Part shown: in pieces, positions 43,370-54,867 of the stretch | Layout of the letters: every line of letters begins with the position of its first letter | Position numbering within the stretch: the first letter of the stretch is position 1 | Source: Chara braunii | Taxonomy: Eukaryota > Streptophyta > Charophyceae > Charales > Characeae | DNA length: 64,000 nt | NCBI GenBank assembly: GCA_003427395.1 | Contig: BFEA01000066.1 | Span: forward strand, 1,534,228-1,598,227 | Direction: 5' to 3' | Position numbers and translations under genes: made by a program | The notes under the pieces: generated by a model | Databases searched by the model: none | Seen by the model: only the letters and a program-made list of their open reading frames with translations | What the model was told of the DNA's origin: nothing

Positions 43370-43904
43370 ATTTGAAATGAATGCAAGAAGCTGCACCGAG
43401 GATCCAATCTGAGGTCTCTCGATCAACAACTCATGAGTGCACGACTCATCCCCTTGCCCGGAAAGGACGGAAAACATCCCAACATGAACGGACAACCTCG
43501 GCTCGAATCCTGAGCAACTTGAGCGCGTTACTGCATCAAGAGGTGTGACCTTACTGCTTTGACTGTTCTCCGTTCTCTGATGCACTCTTCCCCTCCTGCT
43601 CTTTGCCACCCGGCCGATACTCGTCCCTGCACTGCACCCCACTTGTTCCCTTTCAATTACCACTACCTTTCTCGCTGTGGCGACTTCTCAAGCAAGTAGG
43701 ATACTTTGTGATATTACTTGCCTCGGCGCAAGGCCGGCACCCGTCGCTGCGATTGTGAAGAAAATCCATAAGGCAAAACCAAAAAAAAAAAAAGGAACTG
43801 AAAGCTACGACATCAATGATGTCAGGGAAGGCCTTCACGAAGGGCTACTCACACTTGTTCTTACCACAATGCATGTGGCCACTATTAGGGGACTAGGGGA
43901 CCAC
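43367..43904. other. No gene recognised
   Basis: Mixed sequence between the foldback and repeat alpha, with no open frame or repeat that I can identify. Confidence 0.4.
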
Positions 43905-45782
43905 TTGCACTCCGAGAAATAACGGACTGCATGGGGGTGCCTAGGCCAAGGGGAAAAAAGCCTTGGCACACTCGAGACACTAGAGAGGGGTGTCTCAAGT
44001 GTGGAGCAAGTTGAGACGGTAAACGACAACTGTGAGATGAGGATCTTGCGGCCGGGAATAACCGATGCACTGGAGACACATGGGAAGGAGGAATTGGGAC
44101 TGTTGGGAACTAGGAGGTGCCGAATAAAAATGGGACGTCGTCGAGGACAAGGCCGGGGACTACATGGGCCCAAATAAAAATAGTCGAAAATTGGAACTAC
44201 CGACGGGGCTAGAAAATAACACTAGTATGGGATGAGTGGCAGGGACTTGAGTGTCCCAAGGGAACTATGGGCTCCTCATGGAGAATAAACACAGCAAGTG
44301 ACACCGTCCAGATCAAGATCTAAACGGTGGAAAATATTAGCAACCACTAGTGCCAACACTAGTGGAGCCAAGGTAGGAAAAATTTGGAGGCAAGGAGGAA
44401 GAGAAATAATGATGGGAGGCCTACCTTGCAGTCCGAGATATCTCGGACTAGCAAGGCATGAGAAAATAGAGCCCCAAGGGGCTCTATGCAGAAAATAGGC
44501 TTCCAAGGAAAAATCGGAGCAAGGGGGGTCGAAAATTTGAGACTAATGGAGGCAAAACAAGGGCCTCATGAGTGTGGAGTCTTCATTATTGTGATCCGAG
44601 AAATAACGGACAACAACTTGATCCAGATCTGGATCTGGATCAAGACCCATGGCCTAGAAAAACAGTCTTCAGCTGCTTGACACTTGTCACAACAAAAATA
44701 AAAGAAAAGAGAAAAGAAGAAAAAGGGGAGAAAAAGAAGGGAGAAAAGAGTGGAGGAGAATTTGCCAGTCAATTGGGACTGGCACAGTAAAAATTGGCAA
44801 GTCCCTACTGAAACCTCATCACTCCGGATTTAGTGGAGGTCAATCCGGAGTGAGGAGATACGGCCCTTGAGGCATTATCTCGACAATATCTGAATTAAAA
44901 AGGCAAAAATGAGAAAAAAAGCAAAAGAGGGTAGGCCAGTTTTCTCTTGGACCATGGATCTGCGATATGAGATTCAAATATGAGATTCAGATCGATGGAC
45001 GAGGTGATATGGCCGTTTTTTGTGAGGCCAGGTCAACACCAACTCCGAAATGAGTTAGCAGCCCAAAACGGAAAGAAACAAAAGAAAGATAAAAATGGAA
45101 CAGTGCATTTGGCCGAAAATAAGGGTCAGATGTACCAAAAACTAAAAATGTAAGCAATGAGCCTCAAATTTGAGGCAATGACCACTTGGGGGTAACTCTT
45201 ATTAATGTTGGCTTGGATCTCAGCCAGATCCGAGGCTGAAAGTGTACCGAGGCACAAGAAAATGCCTCGACCTACTCCAATTGGGGAGAGACTAAAGAAA
45301 ATCGAGAAAAAAAAAACAGGCCCTTTTCTCTCAAGAAAGGGCTGCCCCTGGAATATTTAGACTCAAGGGGCAACATCTAAAAATGAAAACGGGGCATGAG
45401 AAGGCTCTAGAGGCAGTCCGAGTTGGTACCACCCACTCGGACTGCATGTAGTCGGCCAAAAAGAGGCCCAGGTACTCCCGAAGAGGCCTACTAGTGAAAG
45501 GGGGCCTTGGGGGTACCTCGGTTCACTGTGGGCACATGGAGAGGTCAAGGTGCTGACCGAAGTGTTGTACCCAACCTATATAAGTTGGGGAAGCAGCCCA
45601 CCACATTCACATTTGCATGAGGCAAGTACATGCTGCCCGCATGAGCCCAAGAGAGATCGACATTCAACTGGAGTGAGAGGAGGGGAACCGCTGCCATTTT
45701 GGGAGCTTGGAGGAGATTGTAGGCTAGTGGGAGAGGTTGTTGAGGCTGGTGAAGGTAGTGCTAGCCTAGGGGAGTGATCCGC
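43905..45782 (+). repeat. Palindrome-rich repeat, copy alpha
   Basis: Collinear with beta (51350-52522 continuing at 60824) and in part with gamma (50240-51000). It contains a 20-bp perfect palindrome AGTCCGAGATATCTCGGACT (44430-44449) bracketed by CCTTGC/GCAAGG. It also contains an 11-bp inverted repeat CACTCCGGATT/AATCCGGAGTG (44820-44852). It ends in a promoter-like part and is broken at 45783 by the end of a TIR element. It is probably an LTR or a non-autonomous retroelement, but no coding sequence is present. Confidence 0.7.
45577..45584 (+). promoter_or_regulatory. TATA box in repeat alpha
   Basis: TATATAAG sits before a GC-richer block that leads into purine-rich leader sequence. Copy beta has the matching block with a damaged box (CTACATAAG at about 61355). 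Promoter activity is inferred from the motif only. Confidence 0.4.
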
Positions 45783-46262
45783 TGTCGAGCGCATCGGCTC
45801 CTGCTTTTTTCGCGAAGCGCGGGAGCCCTCCTGGCCATGTCACGCAGGAGTTGAACAAAGCAAAATAAGAAACAACTCGGGAACAACACAAAAATAATTA
45901 TGCGAACCACCAAGACGGATGGGGTTGCATCGCTTTTTTCACCGCTCTATCCGGGTGCGCCAGCTGTACATCCCACGGTCCCCTACGACAGAAAGGTTTC
46001 CGCAGGGCACATCTTGCCTTCCCCGAGGGCCTGTCACCAGCCTCAGGGGCGTATCTCTTCCGAGCTACTGACCTACGCGCGAAAGCTTTTACATGCATTT
46101 ACAGAGGTAGGTCAGCCGAGGGCGTTTACTCGTTCACTGGAGTATAGGTACGCTTGGTTAACGCCAAGTGAACCCAAACGTTGTCCGTTCCCTAGGGCGC
46201 TGATCTCCTAGGTACGAAATGAACGCCGGTCGACTAGGACGGTTTCAACCAAGCGTGAAACC
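45783..46262 (+). mobile_element. Diverged end of a TIR element
   Basis: It begins TGTCGAGCGCATCGG, the terminus of the TIR family, and follows 5830-6260 with strong divergence up to the shared GTCGACTAGGACG block (about 46230). It interrupts repeat alpha after TCCGC; copy beta continues there without a break (about 61558). Nothing like the internal arrays follows, and no partner TIR is found to the right, so it is a fragment or a rearranged relative. Confidence 0.7.
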
Positions 46263-49000
46263 CACAATATAATCCTAGTCCCTTTATAACTCTTTGGTCG
46301 CAAAACAAATAAAATCGATATATCTTATATCCAATTACGTAAGATGATTTTTTAACTTGATGAGATGATCTGCCAAAGTCATGCTTCCCGGCCTATATGA
46401 CTGAAGAGACTTTTATATCGCCGCTTCCCAGGCGGAGGCTCGATATTGACGAAAGATCAGGAAAGGACAACCTAACCTTTGACATATGGTTAAGTCCATC
46501 AACGCCTACTAAACCCTACTAAGAATAAATTCCACTACTACCATGCAGACCAACAAGTGATCAGGTTCCTGGCCGAAGTTTGAACTCTTGGTTTAACCAC
46601 ACCTCCGTATCGTATGCGGCTCGCTTGGAGGAAAGTATTATCTAGCGAATAAAAAATTTGTTGGTCACTTTGTCCTCCTGAGCAAAAATTACTTTTTTTG
46701 TTCCACAAATGATGAAGTATTCATCTTCATCATCAGGTTACTCGAAACAAAACCGCAGTCGTTATCACTGCGTAAAGAGAACCATCACCTTCATTTCCTA
46801 CTTTTTCTTGCGGGTTGTATCTTCTTATGTATCCAACTTTTTATTTTAATGGTGGTACATAAGGTGACCACCAGCAAGGACATAAATTAACCCCCACGTC
46901 GCCCAGGGCTCGACAAGGGTTGACCCATATTGTGTCGTCACGTACCCATCTCTCTAGGAAGTGGTCTGTGGATACTCCTTCCCCTCGCCCGAGCCCGAAG
47001 ACCCGAATCTCAGAGGTTGGGTCGTCACCACCGAGTCGGCAAAGTACCACCCCCGACGAATCGGGTCCACTCCACGTTGATAACAGGGCCGACTCTGAAA
47101 GCATACGAACCCCCACCTCGGATGCTTCCCAAAGAGAAAGGGTGATCAAACCCAACGCGGACTATCCATCTTTTTCTCCGCACGACCTGGGAATTAAAAA
47201 AAATAAATAAAAAAAATGATGGGGGCTTAGAAAAAGAAGTGGGTAGTCGTGATAGAAAGGGTCGATCCTCAAGGAGAACTAAGTCGGTTTATCTCCATTT
47301 ACAATTTTTCTTTCATGGTACCTGTTGATATTATACGTTTCAAAATACAAGTACATTCAACATGCAGGCAAGCGAAAGGTAGAAGCAGGACAATCCTTTC
47401 CCTTTTCTCCAATAGGCAAAATCAACCTCCTTTCAAACATCCCTTTTACCTACCTGCACATACCGCAAAGCAAAACACACAAGATCAAAGAAAACCAATG
47501 CAACCTCATATCCAAGTCAGACCTTTCCATTCACATGCGAATACACATTTACTTTGCCTTTTCAACGACCATTCAATGAACAGTGTCAAGCAAATGTGGG
47601 TTCACACACGCGTGAAGGGAAATCTGAGTCAATCAACTGACTTTAAGTGAAGTTCGAATCGACTCACTCAAGAAAGTTGCGAGTGATATCCCAAATTTGA
47701 AAGCAGTTGAAGTCCGAAGTATGCGGGGCTCACAACTCCCTCAGTTATGGCCGTTCCACTAAAAGACGGTCCACGTCTAGAAGTTGGGCCCACCGAAGAG
47801 ACCTCAGTGAGGTAACCTCAAAAGAGGATATCCTCAAAATTAAGTCTCACGCAATCCCGATGTTCCAATGGCACCACGTCCCCCAAGGATGGTCCAAAAA
47901 CAAGCTGAGGCTAAGCCTCCGGGGGTTTAGCCAATGAAGTCAAAAAAGGCCAGTCTGAACCCTACCGCAGTTAGATTATGCAATCCAGTGAGGTTCACCA
48001 GAGCCTGGAACAGTGGTTAGACCGGGTCCCACGTTCAAAAATTTGGGTGAGGCAGCCAGCGCCCTGGGCCAAAAACTAGTGGGTGAGCCGGTCCCCGACC
48101 GCAGTGGTCAAATCCAGGTACGCGACAATTTCACTGACGGGAGGTCTATTGTCATAGGGTGACCAGACCCGCCATAGTCTGGGTGTCCTAGCGCGAGTTG
48201 CGCCAAAGGGTCACTATACTCGAGTAGTGGGTGTGGTTGTCATGACCTGGAAGCAGGTTAAACGGGTTGTCAAGACAAATGGTTTGACTAGTCCTGGCCT
48301 GCGGCGGGCCGAATGACGGATGTCGGACTGAGGGGAGGTCTGTCACCCCTGGCCAGTGGTGGGCCAAAACAACGCAATCAATAACTCTTAGGTGTGAGAG
48401 ACTGTTTATATTAATTATTATTTTATTACAAAATTTTACTTTAATTATTTATTTAATTATTGTTTGATGACTGTTTGTCAAGGGGTTTGCATGTTGGGAA
48501 TCTTGGGATCATGCTTGGTAGTTTGTGGAAATTGTTGTTTTCAGGATCATGCAGATTCGTCTGAAAATCCAAGACCAGAAAAAAATAAAAAGGTTCGGTA
48601 TCCCCTTTATTTGTCTGAGAAGTTTAGGATACGCCTCACTCAGACCAGAGAAAGAAAACGGGGCTTAGTATCCACCCCGAGTTGCTTGAGAAGTTGAGAA
48701 GACGTCTCACTCAGGCCAGATAACAAGAAAAGGGTTTGGTATGCCTTACCCCTGATACTGCTGGCATCAAGTGTCCACATTGTTAACGCCAAATTAATGA
48801 TATCTCTGGAAACACTGTCAGAAGTGGAAAACAAGGTAACTTCTCTACTGAAAAGGTCAAAGAGAAAGTCAGATTTCCAAACAGTAAAAAGTCAAGGCCA
48901 AATTGCAGACGAAAAACTGAGAGGTAATCCTTCTTAAATTTTATTTGGTGGCCGACAAAGCGGTCTGGTTCACGAAGAACCTGCATCCCTGGCTTCAAGG
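46263..49000. other. No gene recognised
   Basis: About 2.7 kb with short open frames only. None shows a domain. Several repeated-looking phrases occur (for example GGCC-rich blocks at 48000-48370), but I found no second copy good enough to name a family. Confidence 0.4.
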
Positions 49001-49078
49001 TATTCAAATGCTCAAGTCTAGAACGCTATGAGATATGAAACGAGAAATGATATTAAGAAAAAGAGAAGTCGAAGAAAT

Positions 49079-49529
49079 TCAGGGAAAGAGGTCATGTTTA
49101 CACAAGAAATAAAAGATAGTCATGAACCCAGTCTGAAGCAAAGCAAAAAGATAGAAAATGCCAAAGAGAGCACAGTTTCTAAGATGGGAATGAGAAGGGG
49201 TGGAGCAAGCAACGGAAGAAGGCGATACTGACACCAGAGCTTTGCTGGTCGAAGGAGTGACTGAAACTCTGGGGGAGTACAGAGGGGAAGAAGTGTTGGG
49301 CGCGCATAAAATATCTTCTGATAATACTCCATCCTTGTCGGGGATGGAGTCCTCTCGTACCAGCTCGTAAACGGGGGCGGGCGTAGGGCCTTGTGTGGGC
49401 GTCATACCCCCGTATTTTTTCCTCCTCCTTTGAGTTGTACTCACGTCGTGGGTGAGCTGGTCGCTCTTCACGAGCCTTACCTCCTCTGCCACCTCTTCCC
49501 CTTCCCTGGCCTCGGCGTGCTTCAGGCAT
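49079..49529 (-). pseudogene. Possible start of a retroelement Gag-like or unknown gene, frameshifted
   Basis: On the minus strand an ATG at 49527-49529 opens a frame beginning MPEARRGQGRGRGGRGGK, an Arg/Gly-rich start. After about 40 codons the more protein-like sense moves to another frame (PVYELVREDSIPDKDGV), which stops at 49079. A TATA box lies about 235 bp upstream (49765-49771) and the leader is pyrimidine-rich, which looks like a real transcription unit. An Arg/Gly-rich N-terminus is common in some plant Gag proteins, but no zinc knuckle or core motif is present. An intron spanning the frame change is another explanation. Family unknown. Confidence 0.3.
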
Positions 49530-49764
49530 AGTGTGGAATGAGGTTGTGATTAAGGAGAGAGTAAAAAGAAGAAGGGAGTGGCAATGGAGTTGAGGGAAAT
49601 ACTGCGAGAGAAAAAGGGAGGCGTACTACGAGAAGAAGAAAAGAAAAAGAGTGTGAGCGTTGCTGGAAGCATAGATTAACGACCAGCGGAGAATACGAAT
49701 TTATGAAGAGAAACTCCGCTACCGACTACTGTAAGGATGAGTGAATAAGCCCTGATGAGCAGTG

Positions 49765-49771
49765 TTTTATA
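49765..49771 (-). promoter_or_regulatory. TATA box upstream of the minus-strand frame at 49529
   Basis: TATAAAA on the minus strand in the context CTAGTATAAAACACT, followed by a pyrimidine-rich leader and the ATG at 49529. Motif only. Confidence 0.35.
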
Positions 49772-50239
49772 CTAGTTGCCTACTGCGTGTTTTGGCCCAG
49801 CGAGGACGCTGGGCGAGGGTTTGGTATCATGTCGGAGGGTGCGGTGTCCCGGTGTCGGGACTGGTGGGTCCCGAGATAAGTCCTAACCCCTGAGAGATGG
49901 TAAATGGTGGAATTGTGCACAGCAGAGAAAACCAGAGGCAAGAGAGATAAAAAGGATGAAAGACCAAAGGCACAAGTGTCGGCGCCTAGGGACCTAGAAA
50001 ATGCCCTGGGCCGCCGGGAAAAATGATGCCCTGGGCTGCGTGCCGCAGGAAGAAAAGAGTCAAGGGGGTCGAGAAAATAATAAGTAAGGTACCGACACGT
50101 GAGAACGTAGCCAGGGTAAAGGGGGCCACCAGGACGCGGCATAGGAAGAGCCGAAGGGCCACAAACCAAGTAAAGGACCGCGACCGGAGAGGCCGCCGCG
50201 AGCGGAACATAGAAAGAGACTAGGAAGGGGGCAGCGATG

Positions 50240-51000
50240 AAGAAAAAAGTGCCAAAAAGAAATTGGGACACCACGAGGAGAGGTGTCGAGGACCATAGGT
50301 CACTAAGAAAAATAATGGCATTTTGGGACCAGGTACCAATGGGACCATCGACAAGACAAGTGTCGGCGGGACCACCGACGGGACAAGTGTCGGGGACTAA
50401 CGCGGGACAAGTGGCGGGGACATGTGATGTCCCAAGGCGAAGTCATGAAGGGCCATGAGAAAATAAGCCCAAAGCGAGGCGTGTCGTCGAGATCAAGATC
50501 TAGACGGCCAAGAATACTAGCACCGCTAGTGCAAACATTAGTTGAGGCAAACGGGAGGGCTAAAACAGAAAGGAAAGCAACAGAAAAGCAAGAGAGGAGG
50601 CATGGCAGTAATCCGAAATATCTCGGATTAGCTACCTTGAAGAAGATGGAGCCTAGTGAGACTATATGTGAAGTATAGGCTTCTGGGAGAAAATCGGAGC
50701 AAAAAGGGCCACAATGTGGAAAATAGAGAGGCAAGAGGAGGCTCCCACGGACATGGGGGAACCTCAATTGCAGTCCGAAATATAACGGCCTGCACCTTGG
50801 GCATAGGAAGGGCCAAAACTAAGAGGAAGGGCCTACAAAAGTCCTTAACGACTACTTGACATTTGGCATGCTAGAAAAAGAAAGAAAAAGAAAAGAAAAA
50901 GGTGAGAGAATGAAACAAAAGGAGTGAGAGGGACTGAGTGAGTTGGCCGTCAGTAGGGACTGCCACAAGTAAGGACTGCGAGGTCCCTACTGTCCAAAAA
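50240..51000 (+). repeat. Palindrome-rich repeat, partial copy gamma
   Basis: Similar to alpha about 44110-44810. It has AATCCGAAATATCTCGGATT at about 50592, matching alpha's palindrome with one paired substitution and one mismatch, then the block around GGCATGCTAGAAAAAG and the GGGACTG...GGTCCCTACTG repeat (about 50950-50990). Confidence 0.6.
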
Positions 51001-51349
51001 TGGAGGAAAAAGAAAAGAAAAGGAAAGAAAAGAGAAAAAAAAAGAAAGGAGAAAAATACCTTAACGGTAAAAAACGATCACTTGGGGAGATACATTCGCC
51101 ACCAAATACATTCTGGGACATGACAGTTGCAAAAGACCTTGATTTTCTCTTGATTTTGCAAAGAAAATAAAAAAAAATCAAGGCCCCATGCAACTGAGAT
51201 ACAACGGATTGCATGGGGAAGGAAAAACACATGTTTTAGATGCATCCGAAACCAATATTGAGTCCGAATGCACTTGGAAGTTGACCTTTTCTTTTTGTTT
51301 CAATTTAAGGCATATTATGGGGCCATGAGGCTAGGAAAAATGCCATTAT

Positions 51350-52522
51350 GGCAGTCCGAGAAATAACAAATTGCTTGGGGAGGCCTAAGCCAAAAAAAAA
51401 AAGGGCCTTGGCTCACCCAAGACACTAGAAAAGAGTGTCTTTGGCTTGGGCAAATAAAGACGGTAAGTGGGGGCCGCAGGATGGTAGATCTCGTGACCTA
51501 GAATATTCGCAACACTTGAGGCCCATGAGAAGAAGGGAGTGGGACTGCCAGGACTAGGAAGCCGAAATAAAAAATGGGACGTCACCGGGAAGGGTGTCGG
51601 AAACTAGATGGGCCCAAATAAAAATAATAAAAAATTGGGACATGCACCGGCGGGACCACCGTCGGGACTAGAAAATGATACTGACATGAGAAAATGGCGG
51701 GGACTTGAGTAGTTCCAAGAGAAACATGAGCTAGCAAAAGAGGAGTGTTCAAGCAAGAAGTGTCGTCAAGATCAAGATCTTGACGGTGAAAAATATTAGC
51801 CACTGTGAGTGCAAAACCGAAAGAGCATAAGGGGAGAGTGCTAGGAGGCAAAAATGAGAGAAAAGGAGTAAAGGAGGGGCTGCCCAGCAGTCCGAGGTAT
51901 CTCAGACTAGCAAGGCCCAAGAAAATACAGCCTCAATGGACTCTGCGAAGAAAATAAGCTGCCAAGGAAAAATTGGAGCACAAGGGGGCTCAAAATTGAA
52001 AAAACGGAGGCAAACGGGAGCCCCCATGAGCATGGGGACTTCATTATTGTAATCCAAGTTGCAACGGCCAACTGCTGGCCATGAACCTGGCCTTGAATGA
52101 GGTTTTATGGCCTAGAAAGAGAGTTCACAACAACTTGACACTTGTCACAACAGAAATAAAAGAAAAAGGAGAAGAAAATAGGAGAAAAAGGAGGGTGGAT
52201 GAGAAAAAAGGGGAGAAAAGGGTGGAGGAAAATGTGTCGGTCAGTTGGGACTGGCACAGTAGGGACTGACAGGTCCCTGACAGGTCCCTACTGTGACCTC
52301 ATCCCTCCGGATTTTGTGGACGGCAATCCGGATTACAGAGATAATGCCCTTGGGGCATTACCTCAACAATATCAGAATTTAAAAGGGCAAAAATTGGCAA
52401 AAATGCAAAAAGGAGTTTGCCGATTTTTTTGTGAGCCATAGATCTGAGATCAGATTTCATGGTGGAGAGCATATGGCCGTTTTTGTGGGACAAGCTCAAA
52501 CGGCCAACTCCAGAACGAGTTG
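51350..52522 (+). repeat. Palindrome-rich repeat, copy beta, left part
   Basis: Collinear with alpha 43905-45055. It includes a 12-bp inverted repeat CACAGTAGGGAC/GTCCCTACTGTG (52255-52266 with 52284-52295). It is cut at 52522 by the Ty3/gypsy insertion; alpha reads straight across the matching point (about 45055). Confidence 0.75.
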
Positions 52523-53427
52523 TAAAACCGTATTCAGCTGTGCGTAGTAGCGAATGCAGATCCTAGGGCTCGATCCCTATACTTAATCTTACCTGTGTAC
52601 AGTATTTGTGTCGACCCCGAGAGTTGAACCCGTGACCTGTGTATTTGTAACAGTTGGTAAATTGTCGTAGGGTCCGTAGGTAGTAGGGGTTCGATCTGTA
52701 GACCTGTCGGGCAGTAGTCTTAGCAAGGTCTAGAAGTCGTAGTTGTAGCTCCTCCGAAAGGTCAAGGTCGTATCTGCTACAGTCCTAAAGTCAAGGTCGT
52801 AGCTGCTACAGTATCGAAAGGCCAAGTCCACGGCCTTCCGGAAGGTCCTAGTAGTGGCCTTTCGAAGTTGCTCACGTACAGGCTGAGGCAAGTGGGCAAG
52901 TGGTGTATCCGTGCCAAGTCAGCAGCCCCAGTCCCAGTCAGTCCTAAAGTACCGCATGGGACTGTGTGCACCACGAGCATGGGAAAGGGCCAGACCAACG
53001 AGCTACAAAAGTATAAATCAAAGGGCAGCGTCCAACCATTCATTCATTCCTGCGTGAGCCATGCGGAAGCGCTGCCACAACGACTTATGCGAGGTGGTCT
53101 GCAGTGAGCCCGAAGACGAAGTGGGCGAGAAGGAGCTTAGCCATAGCGATAGGTTAGCAGCGGCCATAGTCGCCATAGCCGTAGGTAGAGTGTAGCGTGT
53201 GTGTGTTTGTGTAGCTGTGTACAGCGTGTGGGATATCCAGGGTGATCCTGTGTGTGCGAACAGAGAGTTGTGTGGGCGCTGTGTTGCCATAGCCATTGAA
53301 GTGAACTTGTACCTGAACTGCATTCTTGGGTACCATATCTCTGAGTTTCGAGTGAGCGCTTGTCGCCAGTTTGCTTCGCACCTGTTTGCATGCATGTAAA
53401 GTGTGAATGAGAGTGAGTCTGATTGCA
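52523..53427 (+). repeat. 5' LTR, 905 bp
   Basis: Starts TAAAACCGTATTCA (the usual TG changed to TA; the 3' LTR has TG) and ends GATTGCA immediately before the primer site. It contains 543 bp (52699-53241) that are missing from the 3' LTR. Confidence 0.9.
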
Positions 53428-53428
53428 T

Positions 53429-53440
53429 TGGTATCAGAGC
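53429..53440 (+). promoter_or_regulatory. Primer-binding site for initiator tRNA-Met
   Basis: TGGTATCAGAGC, complementary to the 3' end of plant tRNA-iMet, is one base after the 5' LTR. It is used to prime minus-strand DNA synthesis. Confidence 0.95.
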
Positions 53441-53584
53441 TGGTACCCGCTATTCCACGCGCGTCCGTCGTGTGCCGTAGGGAGAGCTACGCGCCATAGC
53501 CGAAGTCGCCATCGGAGAAGAAGTCCGCCATAGCAGACCAAGAGGTTGAAGAAGTCGTCGCGCGCACCTGCAAAGAAGACCACG

Positions 53585-53587
<3 letters not shown>

Positions 53588-53644
<57 letters not shown>
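53588..53644 (+). repeat. (GA)n microsatellite in the retrotransposon leader
   Basis: About 57 bp of GA repeats, followed by purine-rich leader. The Glu/Arg or Ser/Leu frames across it are not genes. Confidence 0.95.
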
Positions 53645-53647
<3 letters not shown>

Positions 53648-54284
53648 AGTTTGGTTGTCACGTACCAGGGAAGACCGTTGTGCACTCCAGCGAAGAGGAA
53701 GGAGGCAGCCATAGCCGCGAAGCTCGACCACAAAGTAACGGAGAAGCGTGAAAGAGAGGACAGGGGGAGAGACCGAGGAGGAAAGCGAAGCGGAGGAAGG
53801 TGAAGGAGAGACGAAAAAAACAAAAAAAAAGACAAGAGTAGACAGCCGGGGTGAAGGAGAAGGAGGCGAGGAAAGAAGAACAAAGGAGAAGACGACAACC
53901 ATAGCTGACCGGGAGAGTACACCGGGAGAGTTGATCGGGTGTTGACCGGGCGTTGACCGGGTGTGACCGGGTGTTGACCGAAGTTGACCGAGGGTTGACT
54001 GCAGCGTTAACCAAGGTCGTTGACCACGACTTTGACCAAGCTGGAGCAGGTATAATCTCGCCAAGCCTTCGGCCTATCCCCTCGCCCTATGGATGTGCAC
54101 ACACCCTGTGGTACTTGCCGAGTCAAGTATGTCTGTCTCTTCTTTCTGCATTGAGTCTCTTCTGTCCAGGTGATAGGAACTTTGTGGATGAAGGATAAGG
54201 CCTTGTTGACCAAACCCACATGGGCTGAGTAGGGCTGAGGACTGTGTCTGACGACTCGACTGTCCCGGAGGACATGAACCCTCC

Positions 54285-54743
54285 CAAGGACCGGTACTGA
54301 CCGGCAGGCTGCTCGGTGTGGCACGGTAGGCCCAAAATCCGAGTTGTGGGTTTCACAACAGGCCGTCTAAGTCTTTAGAGGACCTGCTGATCGCGTCATC
54401 CTGTCTGCGATGTTAAAGAATTCCTGAGGAGTTACGGGGGATCTCCTTAAATGCCTCCTGATCAGCAATAGGTCCTGTAGTGACAGCCTTAGAGTAGGTC
54501 TAGGCTAGAGACCNCAAGGACCGGTACTGACCGGCGGGCTGCTCGGTGTGGCACGGTAGGCCCAAAATCCGAGTTGTGGGCTGCACAATAGGCCGTCTAA
54601 GTGTTGAGAGGACCTGCTGATCTCGTCGTCCTGTCTGCGACGTTAAATAATTCCTGAGGAGTTACGGGGGATCTCCTTAAATGCCTCCTGATCAGCAATA
54701 GGTCCTGTAGTGACAGCCTTAGAGTAGGTCTAGGCTAGAGACC
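54285..54743 (+). repeat. 229-bp direct duplication joined by an N
   Basis: 54285-54513 and 54515-54743 are two copies of the leader segment starting CAAGGACCGGTACTGACC, differing at several bases. A single N at 54514 is the exact junction. This looks like two overlapping or allelic contig ends placed side by side. Confidence 0.9.
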
Positions 54744-54867
54744 CTAGTTGACAGGATCCTGTCCGGATTCTGTAAGTCCTTAGATTGAGTTAGTAGGTCG
54801 TGTCAGTAAGTGGGTAGAGTCTAAGTGGTGAGGAGCGGAATCGTTGTTTGGTTGTGCACCAGACACC

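Noticed and set aside
48150-48200. Inverted match to 20560-20600 as a repeat pair
   Set aside because: Only about 17 bases around CCATAGTCTGGGTG agree; the flanks do not align convincingly.
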